The notes beneath the pieces are model-generated. The model did not search any database, was not told the origin of the DNA, and saw only the letters and a list, made by a program, of their open reading frames with translations. The position numbers and the translations under genes were made by a program. A stretch of DNA of 64,000 nucleotides from Chelatococcus asaccharovorans (GTDB lineage Bacteria > Pseudomonadota > Alphaproteobacteria > Rhizobiales > Beijerinckiaceae), in assembly GCF_003201475.1 (NCBI RefSeq), contig NZ_QJJK01000001.1, forward strand, positions 570,501 to 634,500. Direction: 5' to 3'. Of this stretch, positions 18,022 through 26,806 are shown one piece after another; the first letter of the stretch is position 1, and every line of letters begins with the position of its first letter.

Positions 18022-18579
18022 ATGAGCTGGGTGATCCTCGCCATCATCGCCGTTTTGGTGATTTATGGCATTACAACATACAATGGCCTCGTTGGGCTGC
18101 GGCAACGCGTGAATCAGGCCTTCGCGGATATCGACGTCCAGCTCAAGCAGCGCCACGATCTCATTCCGAACCTCGTCGAGACGGTGAAGGGCTATGCCCA
18201 GCACGAGAGCGCGACCTTCGAGGCGGTCGTCGAGGCGCGCAACAAGGCCATCGCCGCGCAGGGACCGGCGCAGCAGGCGGCCGCCGAGCAGCAGCTGTCC
18301 GGTGCGCTCGGCCGCCTCATCGCCTTGGGCGAGGCCTATCCGGACCTGAAGGCGAGCGCCAACTTCCAGCAGCTCCAGAACGACCTGTCGGATGTCGAGA
18401 ACAAGCTCGCATCGGCGCGGCGCTTCTTCAACAATGCGGTCAGCGAATACAACGCGTCGATCCAGGCCTTCCCGGCGGTCTTCTTCGCGGCACAGATGGG
18501 CTTCACCCCGCGCGAGTTCTTCGATGTCGGGACAGAGGCCCGGCAGACGCTGGACGTCGCGCCCACCGTCAAGTTCTGA
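18022..18579 (+). CDS. lemA: LemA family protein
   Basis: 185 residues. One N-terminal membrane segment (residues 4-20, VILAIIAVLVIYGIT) is followed by the LemA helical domain: VDVQLKQRHDLIPNLVETVKGY-type text at residues 39-60 and FFNNAVSEYN near residue 137. LemA proteins are membrane-anchored helical bundles of uncertain function, very often encoded next to an HtpX-like M48 protease, as here (36 bases to the next gene). SD GGAG precedes the ATG. A frameshifted remnant of this gene's first codons survives at 16389, left by tandem duplication of the preceding region. Confidence 0.92.
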   Translation: MSWVILAIIAVLVIYGITTYNGLVGLRQRVNQAFADIDVQLKQRHDLIPNLVETVKGYAQHESATFEAVVEARNKAIAAQGPAQQAAAEQQLSGALGRLIALGEAYPDLKASANFQQLQNDLSDVENKLASARRFFNNAVSEYNASIQAFPAVFFAAQMGFTPREFFDVGTEARQTLDVAPTVKF

Positions 18580-18615
18580 CACCAGCCCGCCGGGCCGCAT
18601 TGAGGGCCGCGCCTT

Positions 18616-19806
18616 ATGCAAGCCTTCGGCCTCTATACCCATATTCGCGCGAACAGGATCCGCTCCGGCTTCCTCCTCGCCGGACTGTTCCTGCTCATCT
18701 ATGTGATGGTCTTCGCGGGGGCGCTGGTCGTCGAGGCCTTCGCCTATGGCGAGCCGCCGCTTGACGTGATCCTGGCGCGCGCCTTCCGTGATCTGATCGC
18801 GGCCTTCCCCTGGGCGACGATCGCCGCGCTCGTCTGGCTGTTCATCGCCTATCGGTTCAACCGCGGGATCATCGCGCTCGCCACCGGCGCCCATCCGGTG
18901 ACGCGTGCGGAGGAACCGAAGCTCTACCAGCTCCTCGAAAATCTCTGCATCTCGCGCGGCCTCACGATGCCGCGGCTCTACATCATGGAGAGCCCCGTCC
19001 TCAACGCCTTCGCCTCGGGCATGAACGAGAAGCAATATGCGGTGACGGTGACGCGCGGCCTGATGGAAGCGCTCGACGACCAGGAAATGGAAGCCGTTCT
19101 GGCGCACGAATTGACCCATATCCGCAACGGCGATGTCCGCATGATGGTGATCGCGGTCGTCATCGCCGGCGTCATCTCCTTTTTCGGCGAGATCCTGTTC
19201 CGCAGCCTCACCCGGATGTCCTTCGGTGCGGGAGGCATCCGCATGCCGCGCAGGTCCTCGAACGGCGACCGCAAGGGCGGCGGAGGCGGGGCGCTTGTCG
19301 CCATCCTCATCGCAGTCGCGCTGATCGTCCTGTCCTGGCTCCTGTCCCAGGTCATCCGCTTCGCGCTGTCACGCGCGCGCGAATATCTCGCCGATGCCGG
19401 GGCCGTGGAGCTCACCAAGAACCCGGATGCGATGATCTCCGCCCTCCTCAAGATCGACGGCCGGGGCGAATTGCCGAGCGCCCCCTCGGCGGTGATGGAG
19501 ATGTGCATCGACAATCCGCGCTCGGGCTTCACGGATCTTTTTGCGACCCATCCCTCGATCGCATCGCGCGTCGACCGGCTCGTGCGATTTGCCGGGGGCC
19601 GCATGCCGGAACTGCCGCCGCCCACCAAAGAAGCATCTGGTGACAGTACGGACACGGGCGCGGAGCCTCACGCCGGTCCGTGGGGCACCGCCTTGCCGGA
19701 GGGCTCTGCGCAGCAGCCCGGCCCCGGGCAATCCTCTTCCCAGTCCCAAGGCTCGATCCCGCAAGGACCATGGGGGCCGCTTTTCCCGCCCGGGGGCGGG
19801 CGTTAG
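18616..19806 (+). CDS. M48-family membrane metalloprotease (HtpX-like)
   Basis: 396 residues. Hydrophobic segments lie at about 15-42 and 53-80, and further ones after the active site. The zinc motif is HELTH, with His164, Glu165 and His168, in VLAHELTHIRNGD; the downstream Glu ligand is probably in SRAREYLADAGAV. The last 70 residues are Pro/Ser/Gly-rich and probably disordered. M48 proteases of this type degrade damaged or misfolded membrane proteins with the active site in the cytoplasm. The pairing with lemA suggests a shared envelope quality-control role. It is not called htpX because it is longer than E. coli HtpX and has the lemA neighbour. Confidence 0.88.
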   Translation: MQAFGLYTHIRANRIRSGFLLAGLFLLIYVMVFAGALVVEAFAYGEPPLDVILARAFRDLIAAFPWATIAALVWLFIAYRFNRGIIALATGAHPVTRAEEPKLYQLLENLCISRGLTMPRLYIMESPVLNAFASGMNEKQYAVTVTRGLMEALDDQEMEAVLAHELTHIRNGDVRMMVIAVVIAGVISFFGEILFRSLTRMSFGAGGIRMPRRSSNGDRKGGGGGALVAILIAVALIVLSWLLSQVIRFALSRAREYLADAGAVELTKNPDAMISALLKIDGRGELPSAPSAVMEMCIDNPRSGFTDLFATHPSIASRVDRLVRFAGGRMPELPPPTKEASGDSTDTGAEPHAGPWGTALPEGSAQQPGPGQSSSQSQGSIPQGPWGPLFPPGGGR

Positions 19807-19877
19807 ACTCCATCGATATTCTTCAGGGATCAGGGTAGCCCTGCCGAGGGGCGGGAGTGGAGGCCGCGCGGCACCCC

Positions 19878-19987
19878 GGTGTCATCCCCGGCGGCCGGTG
19901 CAACCGGCCGGGAAGGGGATCCAAAGATCGAGCCGTCCCGGTTCATGGATCCCCTTCCCGTCGCTGCGCGACGCCGGGGATGACACG
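19878..19987. repeat. Large inverted repeat between convergent genes
   Basis: The outer arms GGTGTCATCCCCGGCG and CGCCGGGGATGACAC face each other, and the inner arms GAAGGGGATCCA and TGGATCCCCTTCC do too, with a small CCGGT/ACCGG hairpin on the left side. It fills the gap between the M48 protease and the leftward acyltransferase and could fold into a long hairpin on either strand, possibly acting as a bidirectional terminator. Confidence 0.8.
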
Positions 19988-20025
19988 AGCCGAGAGTGCT
20001 TCGCCCAGTTGAATCCGGATCGCCG

Positions 20026-21099
20026 CTATTCGGCCGGCGAGAGCCTCCGCTTCGGGCCCAGGCGGAAGGCGGCCGGGCGGACGAAGAGGAAATCGAGCCA
20101 CGTTCCGCGGATGATGCGTGCGAGGATCAGCGGCGTGACGACCGCAGTGGCCGTGACGAGGAACGCGCCCCAGCCCACGCCGATGACGTCGAGCGCGCCT
20201 GTCTTCATCAGGAGAACGCGCGTCACTGCCATCGGCAGGAAGAAGGCGAGGTAGATAACGATGGAGTTCTCGCCGCAATAGCGCAGCGCTTCGCCGGTGT
20301 TGAGCGAGACGAGCAGGGCCGCGACGGTGATGATCGCCGTCGCGCCCGCAATGCCGAGGACGAGGCTCAGCACAGGCAGGCTGGCGAAGGTCGGAAAGCC
20401 TTCGACGGGGCTCGCGCTGAAGGCGAAGAAGCCGTTGACGAGCGCCCAGACCGCGAGCCCCCCGAGGGCTGCCAGGCGATGCTTCGGCACCTGCGCGGCA
20501 AAACGGAAGATCATCGGCGCGCAGAGATAGCCGACGAGGAAAAAGACCCAGCGCTCGCAAAATTCGTCGATGACGGTCCAGCCGGTCGCGATGGGCGCAA
20601 TCTCGAGCGCGGCGGCGACCGCGAAGAGGATCACGCCCGGCACGCCCTTGAGGAGCTTGGTCACGACCGACAACACGGCGAGCAGATAGACGAACCAGAG
20701 CGTCCCGAGCGGCTCGATGAAGCCGAGCAGAAACAGCCGCAGGAATTCGGCCGGGTTGCCCTCGGCCATGCCCCAGCCCTTCATGCCGAACTGGATGAGG
20801 TACCAGAGCACGTAGAAATAGATGAAGTGCAGCACGCGCTTGTCGCCGTAGCTGCGCCAGTCGCGGTTGATCACGCGGGCCAGGAACAGGCCGGAAATCA
20901 GGAAGAAGTCGGGCATGCGGAATGGTCGCGCGAAGACGACGATGGCGTTCATGAAGCCCTCGCGGCCGGCGGCATATTCGAGCCCGAGGGTCGAATGCAT
21001 CATGACGACGAGAATGATGCAGATGCCCTTGGCGATGTCGACCCACGCCACGCGCCCCGGCGCCGGCACGGTTCCGCTATATCCATTCAAGCCAGCCAA
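20026..21099 (-). CDS. Acyltransferase-3 family membrane protein
   Basis: 357 residues with about ten hydrophobic segments. The N-terminal WVDIAKGICIILVVMMHS is the acyltransferase-3 signature, with the conserved His in MMHS, and DFFLISGLFLAR follows. Members O-acylate sugars of exopolysaccharides, glucans or glycolipids at the inner membrane, using acetyl- or succinyl-CoA. It is a single gene, convergent with the M48 protease and with repeats on both sides, so its acceptor is unknown. A functional link to the AlgI/AlgJ system nearby is possible but not supported by operon structure. Confidence 0.85.
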   Translation of the reverse strand: MAGLNGYSGTVPAPGRVAWVDIAKGICIILVVMMHSTLGLEYAAGREGFMNAIVVFARPFRMPDFFLISGLFLARVINRDWRSYGDKRVLHFIYFYVLWYLIQFGMKGWGMAEGNPAEFLRLFLLGFIEPLGTLWFVYLLAVLSVVTKLLKGVPGVILFAVAAALEIAPIATGWTVIDEFCERWVFFLVGYLCAPMIFRFAAQVPKHRLAALGGLAVWALVNGFFAFSASPVEGFPTFASLPVLSLVLGIAGATAIITVAALLVSLNTGEALRYCGENSIVIYLAFFLPMAVTRVLLMKTGALDVIGVGWGAFLVTATAVVTPLILARIIRGTWLDFLFVRPAAFRLGPKRRLSPAE

Positions 21100-21251
21100 G
21101 GACGCCTCCGCGATACAGGACAGTTTCAGCCTGGCACAGGCCGGTTAAGGCAACCATTGCATGGTGCCGCTGAAACTCACGGGAGCAAGAGATGTGCCGC
21201 TTGGAGGGAGCTCGCCTCTTCAAGACGTTCGCCGTCTGTCACGTCCCGTTA

Positions 21252-21335
21252 CCCCTCCCCCACGGATCTTGGGCTTGTCCAAGATCCGCAGGCATCTACG
21301 CAAGTCGCGCAAGCCCGACTTGCGTTGGGGAGGGG
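21252..21335. repeat. Two-armed palindrome framed by CCCCTCCCC / GGGGAGGGG
   Basis: The outer pair at 21252-21260 and 21327-21335 encloses two perfect hairpins. One is CGGATCTTGG/CCAAGATCCG with loop GCTTGT (21263-21288); the other is CGCAAGTCG/CGACTTGCG (21299-21324). The layout is the same as in the repeats around the DUF559 gene, but the first arm's sequence is different. A simpler CCCCTCCCCC-TTGC-GGGGAGGGG hairpin follows near 21431-21453. Confidence 0.8.
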
Positions 21336-21500
21336 CGCGTTCGGCGTCGCGACTTCTTGACAGCGCGCTGGCGCTCCAAAGCGTCCCGATACGCAAAAAT
21401 CTAACGGAAAAGCTCCACGCTGCCGTCGCCCCTCCCCCTTGCGGGGAGGGGTAAGGGGTGGGGGCGCCGCGGCAACCATATTCGCCCTCGTGAGGGCGGC

Positions 21501-23207
21501 TTATTCGCCGGGCCGCCGTGCCATGAAGGCGAAGTCGCAGCCCTCGTCGGCCTGCGTGACACTCTCATGGTACAGCCGGGCATAGCCGCGCTCCGGAACA
21601 GGCTGCGGCGGTTGCGCGTCCCACGCCGACTGCCGCGCTGCCATTTCCGCCGCGTCGATGAGGAGATCGATGCGCCGCGCGGCGACATCCAGGCGGATGA
21701 GATCGCCGGTCCGCACCAGCGCCAGCGGCCCGCCGACGGCCGATTCCGGCGTGATGTGCAGCACGATCGTGCCGAAAGCCGTGCCGCTCATGCGGGCATC
21801 CGAGATGCGCACCATGTCCTTGACGCCCTGACGGCCGAGTTTTTTCGGGATCGGGAGATAACCGGCCTCGGGCATGCCCGGCGCGCCCTTCGGCCCGGTG
21901 TTGCGAAGCACGAGCACATCATCGGCGGTGACATCGAGGTCGGGATCGTCGATCCGGGCGCCCATATCGGCGACGTTCTCGAACACGACGGCCCGCCCCG
22001 TGTGCTGGAGCAAGGCCGGGCTCGCCGCAGCCTGTTTGATGATGGCGCCGCGCGGCGCGAGATTGCCATAGAGCACCGCCATGGAGCCAACGGCCTTGAT
22101 CGGTTTGTCCCGCGACCGGATGACGTCCTGGCCCGGCACGTCCTCGGCAGCAGCAACCGCATCACGCAGCGTTCCGCCCGCCACGGTCGGCGCATCGAGA
22201 TCGATGAGGTCGCCGAGATGGGCGAGGAGCTTGGGAACACCGCCGGCATGATGGAAATGCTCCATATAATGCTGGCCGGAGGGCTTGAGATCGACCAGCA
22301 CCGGGGCCTGTCGCCCGATCGCGTCGAGTTCGTCCAGCGTGAAGGCGTGCGGGGTGCGGCTGGCGATGGCCGCCAGATGGACGACGCCGTTGGTGGAGCC
22401 GCCGATGGCCTGCAGGACAACCGCCGCGTTGCGGAACGCGGCCGGCGTCAGGAGGTCGCCGGGCTTTGGCCCGCCGGATACCGCGATCTCGGCTGCGCGC
22501 CGCCCGCTTGCCTCGGCCAGGCGGATGCGTTCGGCATGGGGCGCGGGGATGGTGCCGCTCATCGGCAGCGACAGGCCCATCGCCTCGATCACGCAGGCCA
22601 TGGTGCTGGCGGTCCCCATCACCATGCAGGTGCCGACCGAAGGGGCGAGGCGGCCGTTGACGACATCGATCTCCGCCGCATCGATCTCGCCGGCGCGATG
22701 CGCGCTCCACAGGCGGCGGCAATCGGTGCAGGCGCCCAGCACCTCCCCCTTGTGATGGCCGACGACCATGGGTCCTACCGGCACGACCACCGTCGGCAGG
22801 TTGACGCTGGCCGCCGCCATGATCTGCGCGGGCAGTGTCTTGTCGCAGCCGCCGATCACCACCACCGCGTCCATGGGCTGGGCGCGGATCATTTCCTCGG
22901 TGTCCATCGCCATCAGGTTGCGCAGGAACATGGAGGTCGGATGCGCGAAGCTCTCGTGGATGGAAATCGTCGGGAAAACCATCGGCATGGCCCCCGCCAG
23001 CATGACGCCGCGCTTCACCGCGTCCACGAGCTGCGGCACGTTGCCGTGGCAGGGGTTGTAGTCGCTGTAGGTGTTGGTGATGCCGACGATCGGTCGATCA
23101 AGAGCGTCGTCGGAATAACCCATCGCCTTGATGAAGGCCTTGCGAAGAAACAGCGAGAAGCCATCGTCGCCGTAGCTGGTCAAACCCTTGCGCAACCCAC
23201 GGGTCAT
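21501..23207 (-). CDS. IlvD/Edd-family dehydratase, sugar-acid type (arabinonate/xylonate dehydratase-like)
   Basis: 568 residues; the ATG has GAGGA eight bases upstream. Cluster-ligand cysteines fit NPCHG, GGCDKTLPAQ and SVGTCMVMGTAST. ISDARMSGTAFGTIVLH near the C-terminus carries the conserved Ser. The C-terminal text GYARLYHESVTQADEGCDF resembles sugar-acid dehydratases such as L-arabinonate dehydratase rather than true IlvD, and the second paralog in this window (26807) is the genuine IlvD. Such enzymes remove water from an aldonic acid to give a 2-keto-3-deoxy acid. No sugar transporter or dehydrogenase is adjacent, so the substrate remains open. Confidence 0.85.
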   Translation of the reverse strand: MTRGLRKGLTSYGDDGFSLFLRKAFIKAMGYSDDALDRPIVGITNTYSDYNPCHGNVPQLVDAVKRGVMLAGAMPMVFPTISIHESFAHPTSMFLRNLMAMDTEEMIRAQPMDAVVVIGGCDKTLPAQIMAAASVNLPTVVVPVGPMVVGHHKGEVLGACTDCRRLWSAHRAGEIDAAEIDVVNGRLAPSVGTCMVMGTASTMACVIEAMGLSLPMSGTIPAPHAERIRLAEASGRRAAEIAVSGGPKPGDLLTPAAFRNAAVVLQAIGGSTNGVVHLAAIASRTPHAFTLDELDAIGRQAPVLVDLKPSGQHYMEHFHHAGGVPKLLAHLGDLIDLDAPTVAGGTLRDAVAAAEDVPGQDVIRSRDKPIKAVGSMAVLYGNLAPRGAIIKQAAASPALLQHTGRAVVFENVADMGARIDDPDLDVTADDVLVLRNTGPKGAPGMPEAGYLPIPKKLGRQGVKDMVRISDARMSGTAFGTIVLHITPESAVGGPLALVRTGDLIRLDVAARRIDLLIDAAEMAARQSAWDAQPPQPVPERGYARLYHESVTQADEGCDFAFMARRPGE

Positions 23208-23913
23208 ATCCGTTTCCTCGCCATCGTCTGTTGGTTATCCCGAACCTCCTTGAAAACTGAGCTTCTCGGCGGTTCGATGGAACCACTCTAAAGTCATCCC
23301 CGCGCGGGGGCGACCTTCGGGAGGGGCCAGGGCGGCGATTTTTTGGCGGTGGCGATTGATCTTTCAGCGCGCGATCACAGGCGTCTGGTCCGGCCTAGAG
23401 CATTTTCGCGTTTCTCCGAATCACGAAAATGCTCCATGTCTTTGTTTTAGCGCATTTTCTTCACGCGAACCGGTGTCCACTTCGCTCGAAAATGCTCTAA
23501 AGAGCCGGCGCGCGCTTCCCGAGCAAGTCCGAGCGCCACCCTCCGGCGCAGCCCCGCCCTGGACTGTGCCCCATGCGCCACATGGCCAGAGAAAAGGATG
23601 ACCGGCTTGAAAGCCGCAAGCCTCCGCGGCGGGTAGGATGACGTCGCAATCGCCCCTGTGCCCGGACCGAAGCCCGCGTCCTGTCGGTCGCCGGGCTCCC
23701 CGCGCCGGTGCGATGTCCCGTGATGCGGCTTGCAGCGCCGGCACACAGGCGGGCATGGAGAGCCGCCTGGAAAGGCGCATAGGCGGATGGCGTGCCCCAG
23801 CGCACAGAATAGCGCGACGAACCCATCCTTCGTTAAGGATGTAATTCACTATTCCCTGCCAAGGTCACCACTCGAAGCGTTGAGCGTAGGCGTAACAGGG
23901 TAGTCGACGGCAC
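23208..23913. other. 706-bp gene-free stretch before ftsK
   Basis: Apart from the repeat at 23397-23499, I see no convincing frame, RNA or hairpin. The remainder is high-GC with open frames on several strands that resemble no family. The last 90 bases before ftsK are less GC-rich and probably contain its promoter, but no clear -35/-10 pair was identified. Confidence 0.5.
23397..23499. repeat. Intergenic palindrome (gcattttc...gaaaatgc), copy 3, with an extra arm
   Basis: The 60-base unit at 23440-23499 matches the copies at 7683 and 14878. It is preceded by a second short palindrome, AGAGCATTTTCGCG...CACGAAAATGCTC (23397-23434). The two share the GCATTTTCG and CGAAAATGC ends but have different loops. 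Confidence 0.85.
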
Positions 23914-26667
23914 ATGCAATCTCCGGCACAGCCTCCGAAACTGAACAACTCGCGTGGTGACTCGTACCTCGCCAAGGGCGGGGAGCGTGGACATAAGCCG
24001 GCTGCGGCTTCCGATGTCCATGAGCGGTCAGGTTATGCGCCGATCGGGCTGCGGCCCGATCCGCTGGAAGGCCCACCAGCCCCAAGCTGGCTGCAGTTCT
24101 TCGCGATGGGCTCGAACGCGCGCTTCACCCGCACACCGGATTACCTCCTGCGGACGGACTATGATTCCCCTGCCGCGGCGGGTGACAGCGCCCGGTTGAT
24201 GCCGGCCGCGAGCGACATTGCCGACGCGCTCTATCGCGAAGACCGTGCCGCCATGGAAACGCGGCTGCCTCCGACCGTCCTCCCGCCGCCCTCGCTGATG
24301 CCTGCCAGTGTCCCATCGGCTGCCGAAAGGCAGTATGTCTGGCGTGAGGCACCGCGCCAGTTGAGCGCGAGCGGTCCAGCCTCGTCCGAGGAGGCCGACC
24401 CGCCTGTTGCCGCGTCCCCATCATCCGTCGCCCGCGTCACCGCGCCTCATGTGGTCGACGAGGGCCATGAAACGCACAAGGCCAGCGAAGCCTATGGCAC
24501 CAGCGCGACATCGGCAGGCGAGCCCTGGCCCGACGGCGTCTGGGACATGTCAGAACTCGAATGGCCGGAGACGGACCCGTTCCAGGTGATCGATGATGAG
24601 GAACCGACCGAGACGGCGGCAATGCCCGCGCGCGTGTCGCGCCTGAAGAATCTCGCCGAGATCATCCAGATCGGCCTCGCGACGCTGCCGCGCAAGTCGG
24701 ATTTGCAGGACAACGATCCCGACGCCGACAAGCCATGCGCGGACAGCACGGCGCCAGCTCCCGCCGAGGCGCCGCCAGTCCGGCGTCCGCCACCGCTGAT
24801 CGCACGCCGGAAGGGTGAGCCTCCGGCCGCATCCAGCCCGGCTCCGACGCCCGCGGCCGCGCCGATCGCCCCATCGGTCTCGGTCAATGTCTCCTTCGGC
24901 TGGCTGCCGCTCACCGCGACGCCCGCTGCAGCCCCCGACGTGCCTGCCGGTGGCCCTGAACAGGGCGACGCAGCCGAGGCTCCCGCCGTCGCATCCCTCG
25001 AAGACGCCCGTCCGGCGGTCACCGTCGCGATCGCGGCACCAACCGCGGAGGAACCCGAGCTTCCTGCCGCCCTCGCTGCCGCCCCCGTGGCGGCCTCGGA
25101 GAAGGTGACGGAGGCGGCAACGGAGCCGACGCCCGACGCGCGTCCCGCGCCGCGCCTGCTCGGCACCACATTCGATCTGCCGTCACTCGAACTTCTCACG
25201 GAGCCGTCCGCCAGCGAGCCCAACCTCGAGCATGCCGAGGAAGTCCTCGAGAAGAACTCCGTCGGCCTGCAGCAGATCCTGCATGATTTCGGCATCCGCG
25301 GCGAGATCATCGACGCCAATCCCGGCCCGGTGGTGACGCTCTACGAGCTCGAACCCGCCCCCGGCACCAAGTCCTCGCGCGTGATCGGGCTGGCCGACGA
25401 CATCGCCCGTTCCATGAGCGCGATCTCCGCCCGCGTCGCCGTGGTGCCCGGCCGCAATGTCATCGGCATCGAACTCCCGAACAAGACGCGCGAGACGGTG
25501 TGGCTGAGAGAACTTCTCGCCAGCCGCGACTTCGAGACGGCACAGACCAAGCTCGGCCTGTGCCTCGGCAAGACCATCGGCGGCGAGCCCATCATCGTCG
25601 ATCTCGCCCGCATGCCGCATCTGCTCGTCGCCGGCACCACCGGCTCGGGCAAGTCGGTCGCCATCAACACCATGATCCTGAGCCTGCTCTACCGGCATTC
25701 GCCGGAGGCATGCCGGCTCATCATGATCGATCCGAAGATGCTGGAGCTCTCCATCTACGAGGGCATCCCGCATCTGCTCACGCCTGTCGTGACCGATCCG
25801 CGCAAGGCTGTGGTCGCCTTGAAATGGGCAGTCCGCGAGATGGAGGACCGCTACAGGAAGATGTCGAAGCTCGGTGTGCGCAACATCGACGGCTTCAACG
25901 CCCGCGCCGTCGAGGCGCGCGCCCAGGGCACCCAGGACGACTTCCTCGACAGCGATGGCGAGCCCATCGACATGACCCCCCTGCCCTATATCGTGGTGGT
26001 GGTGGACGAGATGGCCGACCTGATGATAGTCGCCGGCAAGGACATCGAAGGCGCGATCCAGCGCCTCGCGCAGATGGCTCGCGCCGCCGGCATCCACCTC
26101 ATCATGGCGACGCAGCGCCCCTCGGTCGACGTCATCACCGGTACGATCAAGGCGAACTTCCCGACGCGCATCTCCTTCCAGGTGACGTCGAAGATCGACA
26201 GCCGCACCATCCTCGGCGAGCAGGGCGCCGAGCAGCTCCTCGGCCAGGGCGACATGCTCTATATGGCGGGCGGCGGGCGTCTCACCCGTGTGCACGGGCC
26301 CTTCGTCTCTGATCGCGAGGTCGAGAAGGTCGTCGATCATCTCAAGCTGCAGGGCCGTCCGGACTATCTCGACGCCGTCACGACGAGCGAAGAGGATGAG
26401 CAACCTGCACCCGAGGCTGCCGCCGAAGGTGAGGACGGCGCCGTCTTCGACAAGACCGGCATGGGCTTCGGCGAGGAAGGCGGTGATCTCTACGACCAGG
26501 CCGTCATGATTGTGCTGAGGGACAAGAAGGCCTCGACCTCCTACATCCAGCGGCGCTTGCAGATCGGCTACAATCGCGCCGCCTCGATCATGGAGCGGAT
26601 GGAGAACGAGGGCATCGTCGGCCAGGCCAACCACGCCGGCAAGCGCGAGATCCTGAAGGAATTGTGA
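23914..26667 (+). CDS. ftsK: FtsK/SpoIIIE-type DNA translocase lacking membrane segments
   Basis: 917 residues. Residues 1 to about 440 are Pro/Ala/Glu-rich with no hydrophobic membrane segment. The translocase core begins near 450 ([18 protein letters not shown]); Walker A is GTTGSGKS at about 574 and Walker B is [12 protein letters not shown]. The C-terminal gamma winged helix ([32 protein letters not shown]) is complete, so sequence-directed DNA pumping via KOPS-type sites is likely. Canonical FtsK has four N-terminal membrane helices; these are absent, so this is either a soluble second paralog or one recruited to the septum by its linker. It would act in terminus segregation and XerCD dimer resolution. 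Confidence 0.88.
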   Translation: MQSPAQPPKLNNSRGDSYLAKGGERGHKPAAASDVHERSGYAPIGLRPDPLEGPPAPSWLQFFAMGSNARFTRTPDYLLRTDYDSPAAAGDSARLMPAASDIADALYREDRAAMETRLPPTVLPPPSLMPASVPSAAERQYVWREAPRQLSASGPASSEEADPPVAASPSSVARVTAPHVVDEGHETHKASEAYGTSATSAGEPWPDGVWDMSELEWPETDPFQVIDDEEPTETAAMPARVSRLKNLAEIIQIGLATLPRKSDLQDNDPDADKPCADSTAPAPAEAPPVRRPPPLIARRKGEPPAASSPAPTPAAAPIAPSVSVNVSFGWLPLTATPAAAPDVPAGGPEQGDAAEAPAVASLEDARPAVTVAIAAPTAEEPELPAALAAAPVAASEKVTEAATEPTPDARPAPRLLGTTFDLPSLELLTEPSASEPNLEHAEEVLEKNSVGLQQILHDFGIRGEIIDANPGPVVTLYELEPAPGTKSSRVIGLADDIARSMSAISARVAVVPGRNVIGIELPNKTRETVWLRELLASRDFETAQTKLGLCLGKTIGGEPIIVDLARMPHLLVAGTTGSGKSVAINTMILSLLYRHSPEACRLIMIDPKMLELSIYEGIPHLLTPVVTDPRKAVVALKWAVREMEDRYRKMSKLGVRNIDGFNARAVEARAQGTQDDFLDSDGEPIDMTPLPYIVVVVDEMADLMIVAGKDIEGAIQRLAQMARAAGIHLIMATQRPSVDVITGTIKANFPTRISFQVTSKIDSRTILGEQGAEQLLGQGDMLYMAGGGRLTRVHGPFVSDREVEKVVDHLKLQGRPDYLDAVTTSEEDEQPAPEAAAEGEDGAVFDKTGMGFGEEGGDLYDQAVMIVLRDKKASTSYIQRRLQIGYNRAASIMERMENEGIVGQANHAGKREILKEL

Positions 26668-26705
26668 GACGCTCCCCCACCCCTTACCCGGACGCTGCGC
26701 GTCCT

Positions 26706-26791
26706 ACCTCTCCCTGCCCAACACGGCTGTTGCCGTGTTGGGTACTATAAGAACGCCAAGTTGGCTGTCGCCAACTTGGCATGGGAGAGGT
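26706..26791. repeat. Two-armed palindrome between ftsK and ilvD
   Basis: The outer pair ACCTCTCCC (26706) and GGGAGAGGT (26783-26791) encloses two perfect 11-bp hairpins. They are CCCAACACGGC-TGTT-GCCGTGTTGGG (26717-26742) and GCCAAGTTGGC-TGTC-GCCAACTTGGC (26755-26780). It lies between convergent genes and may also act as a bidirectional terminator. Confidence 0.85.
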
Positions 26792-26806
26792 GAAGGGCGG
26801 CGTCCG

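Noticed and set aside
19996-21360. A 454-codon plus-strand frame opposite the acyltransferase gene
   Set aside because: Highly charged antisense composition and no domain, whereas the minus-strand product is a clear acyltransferase-3 protein.
23421-23849. Several overlapping minus-strand frames of 100-140 codons before ftsK
   Set aside because: They run through a repeat and show no domain or ribosome site; high-GC chance frames are the simpler explanation.
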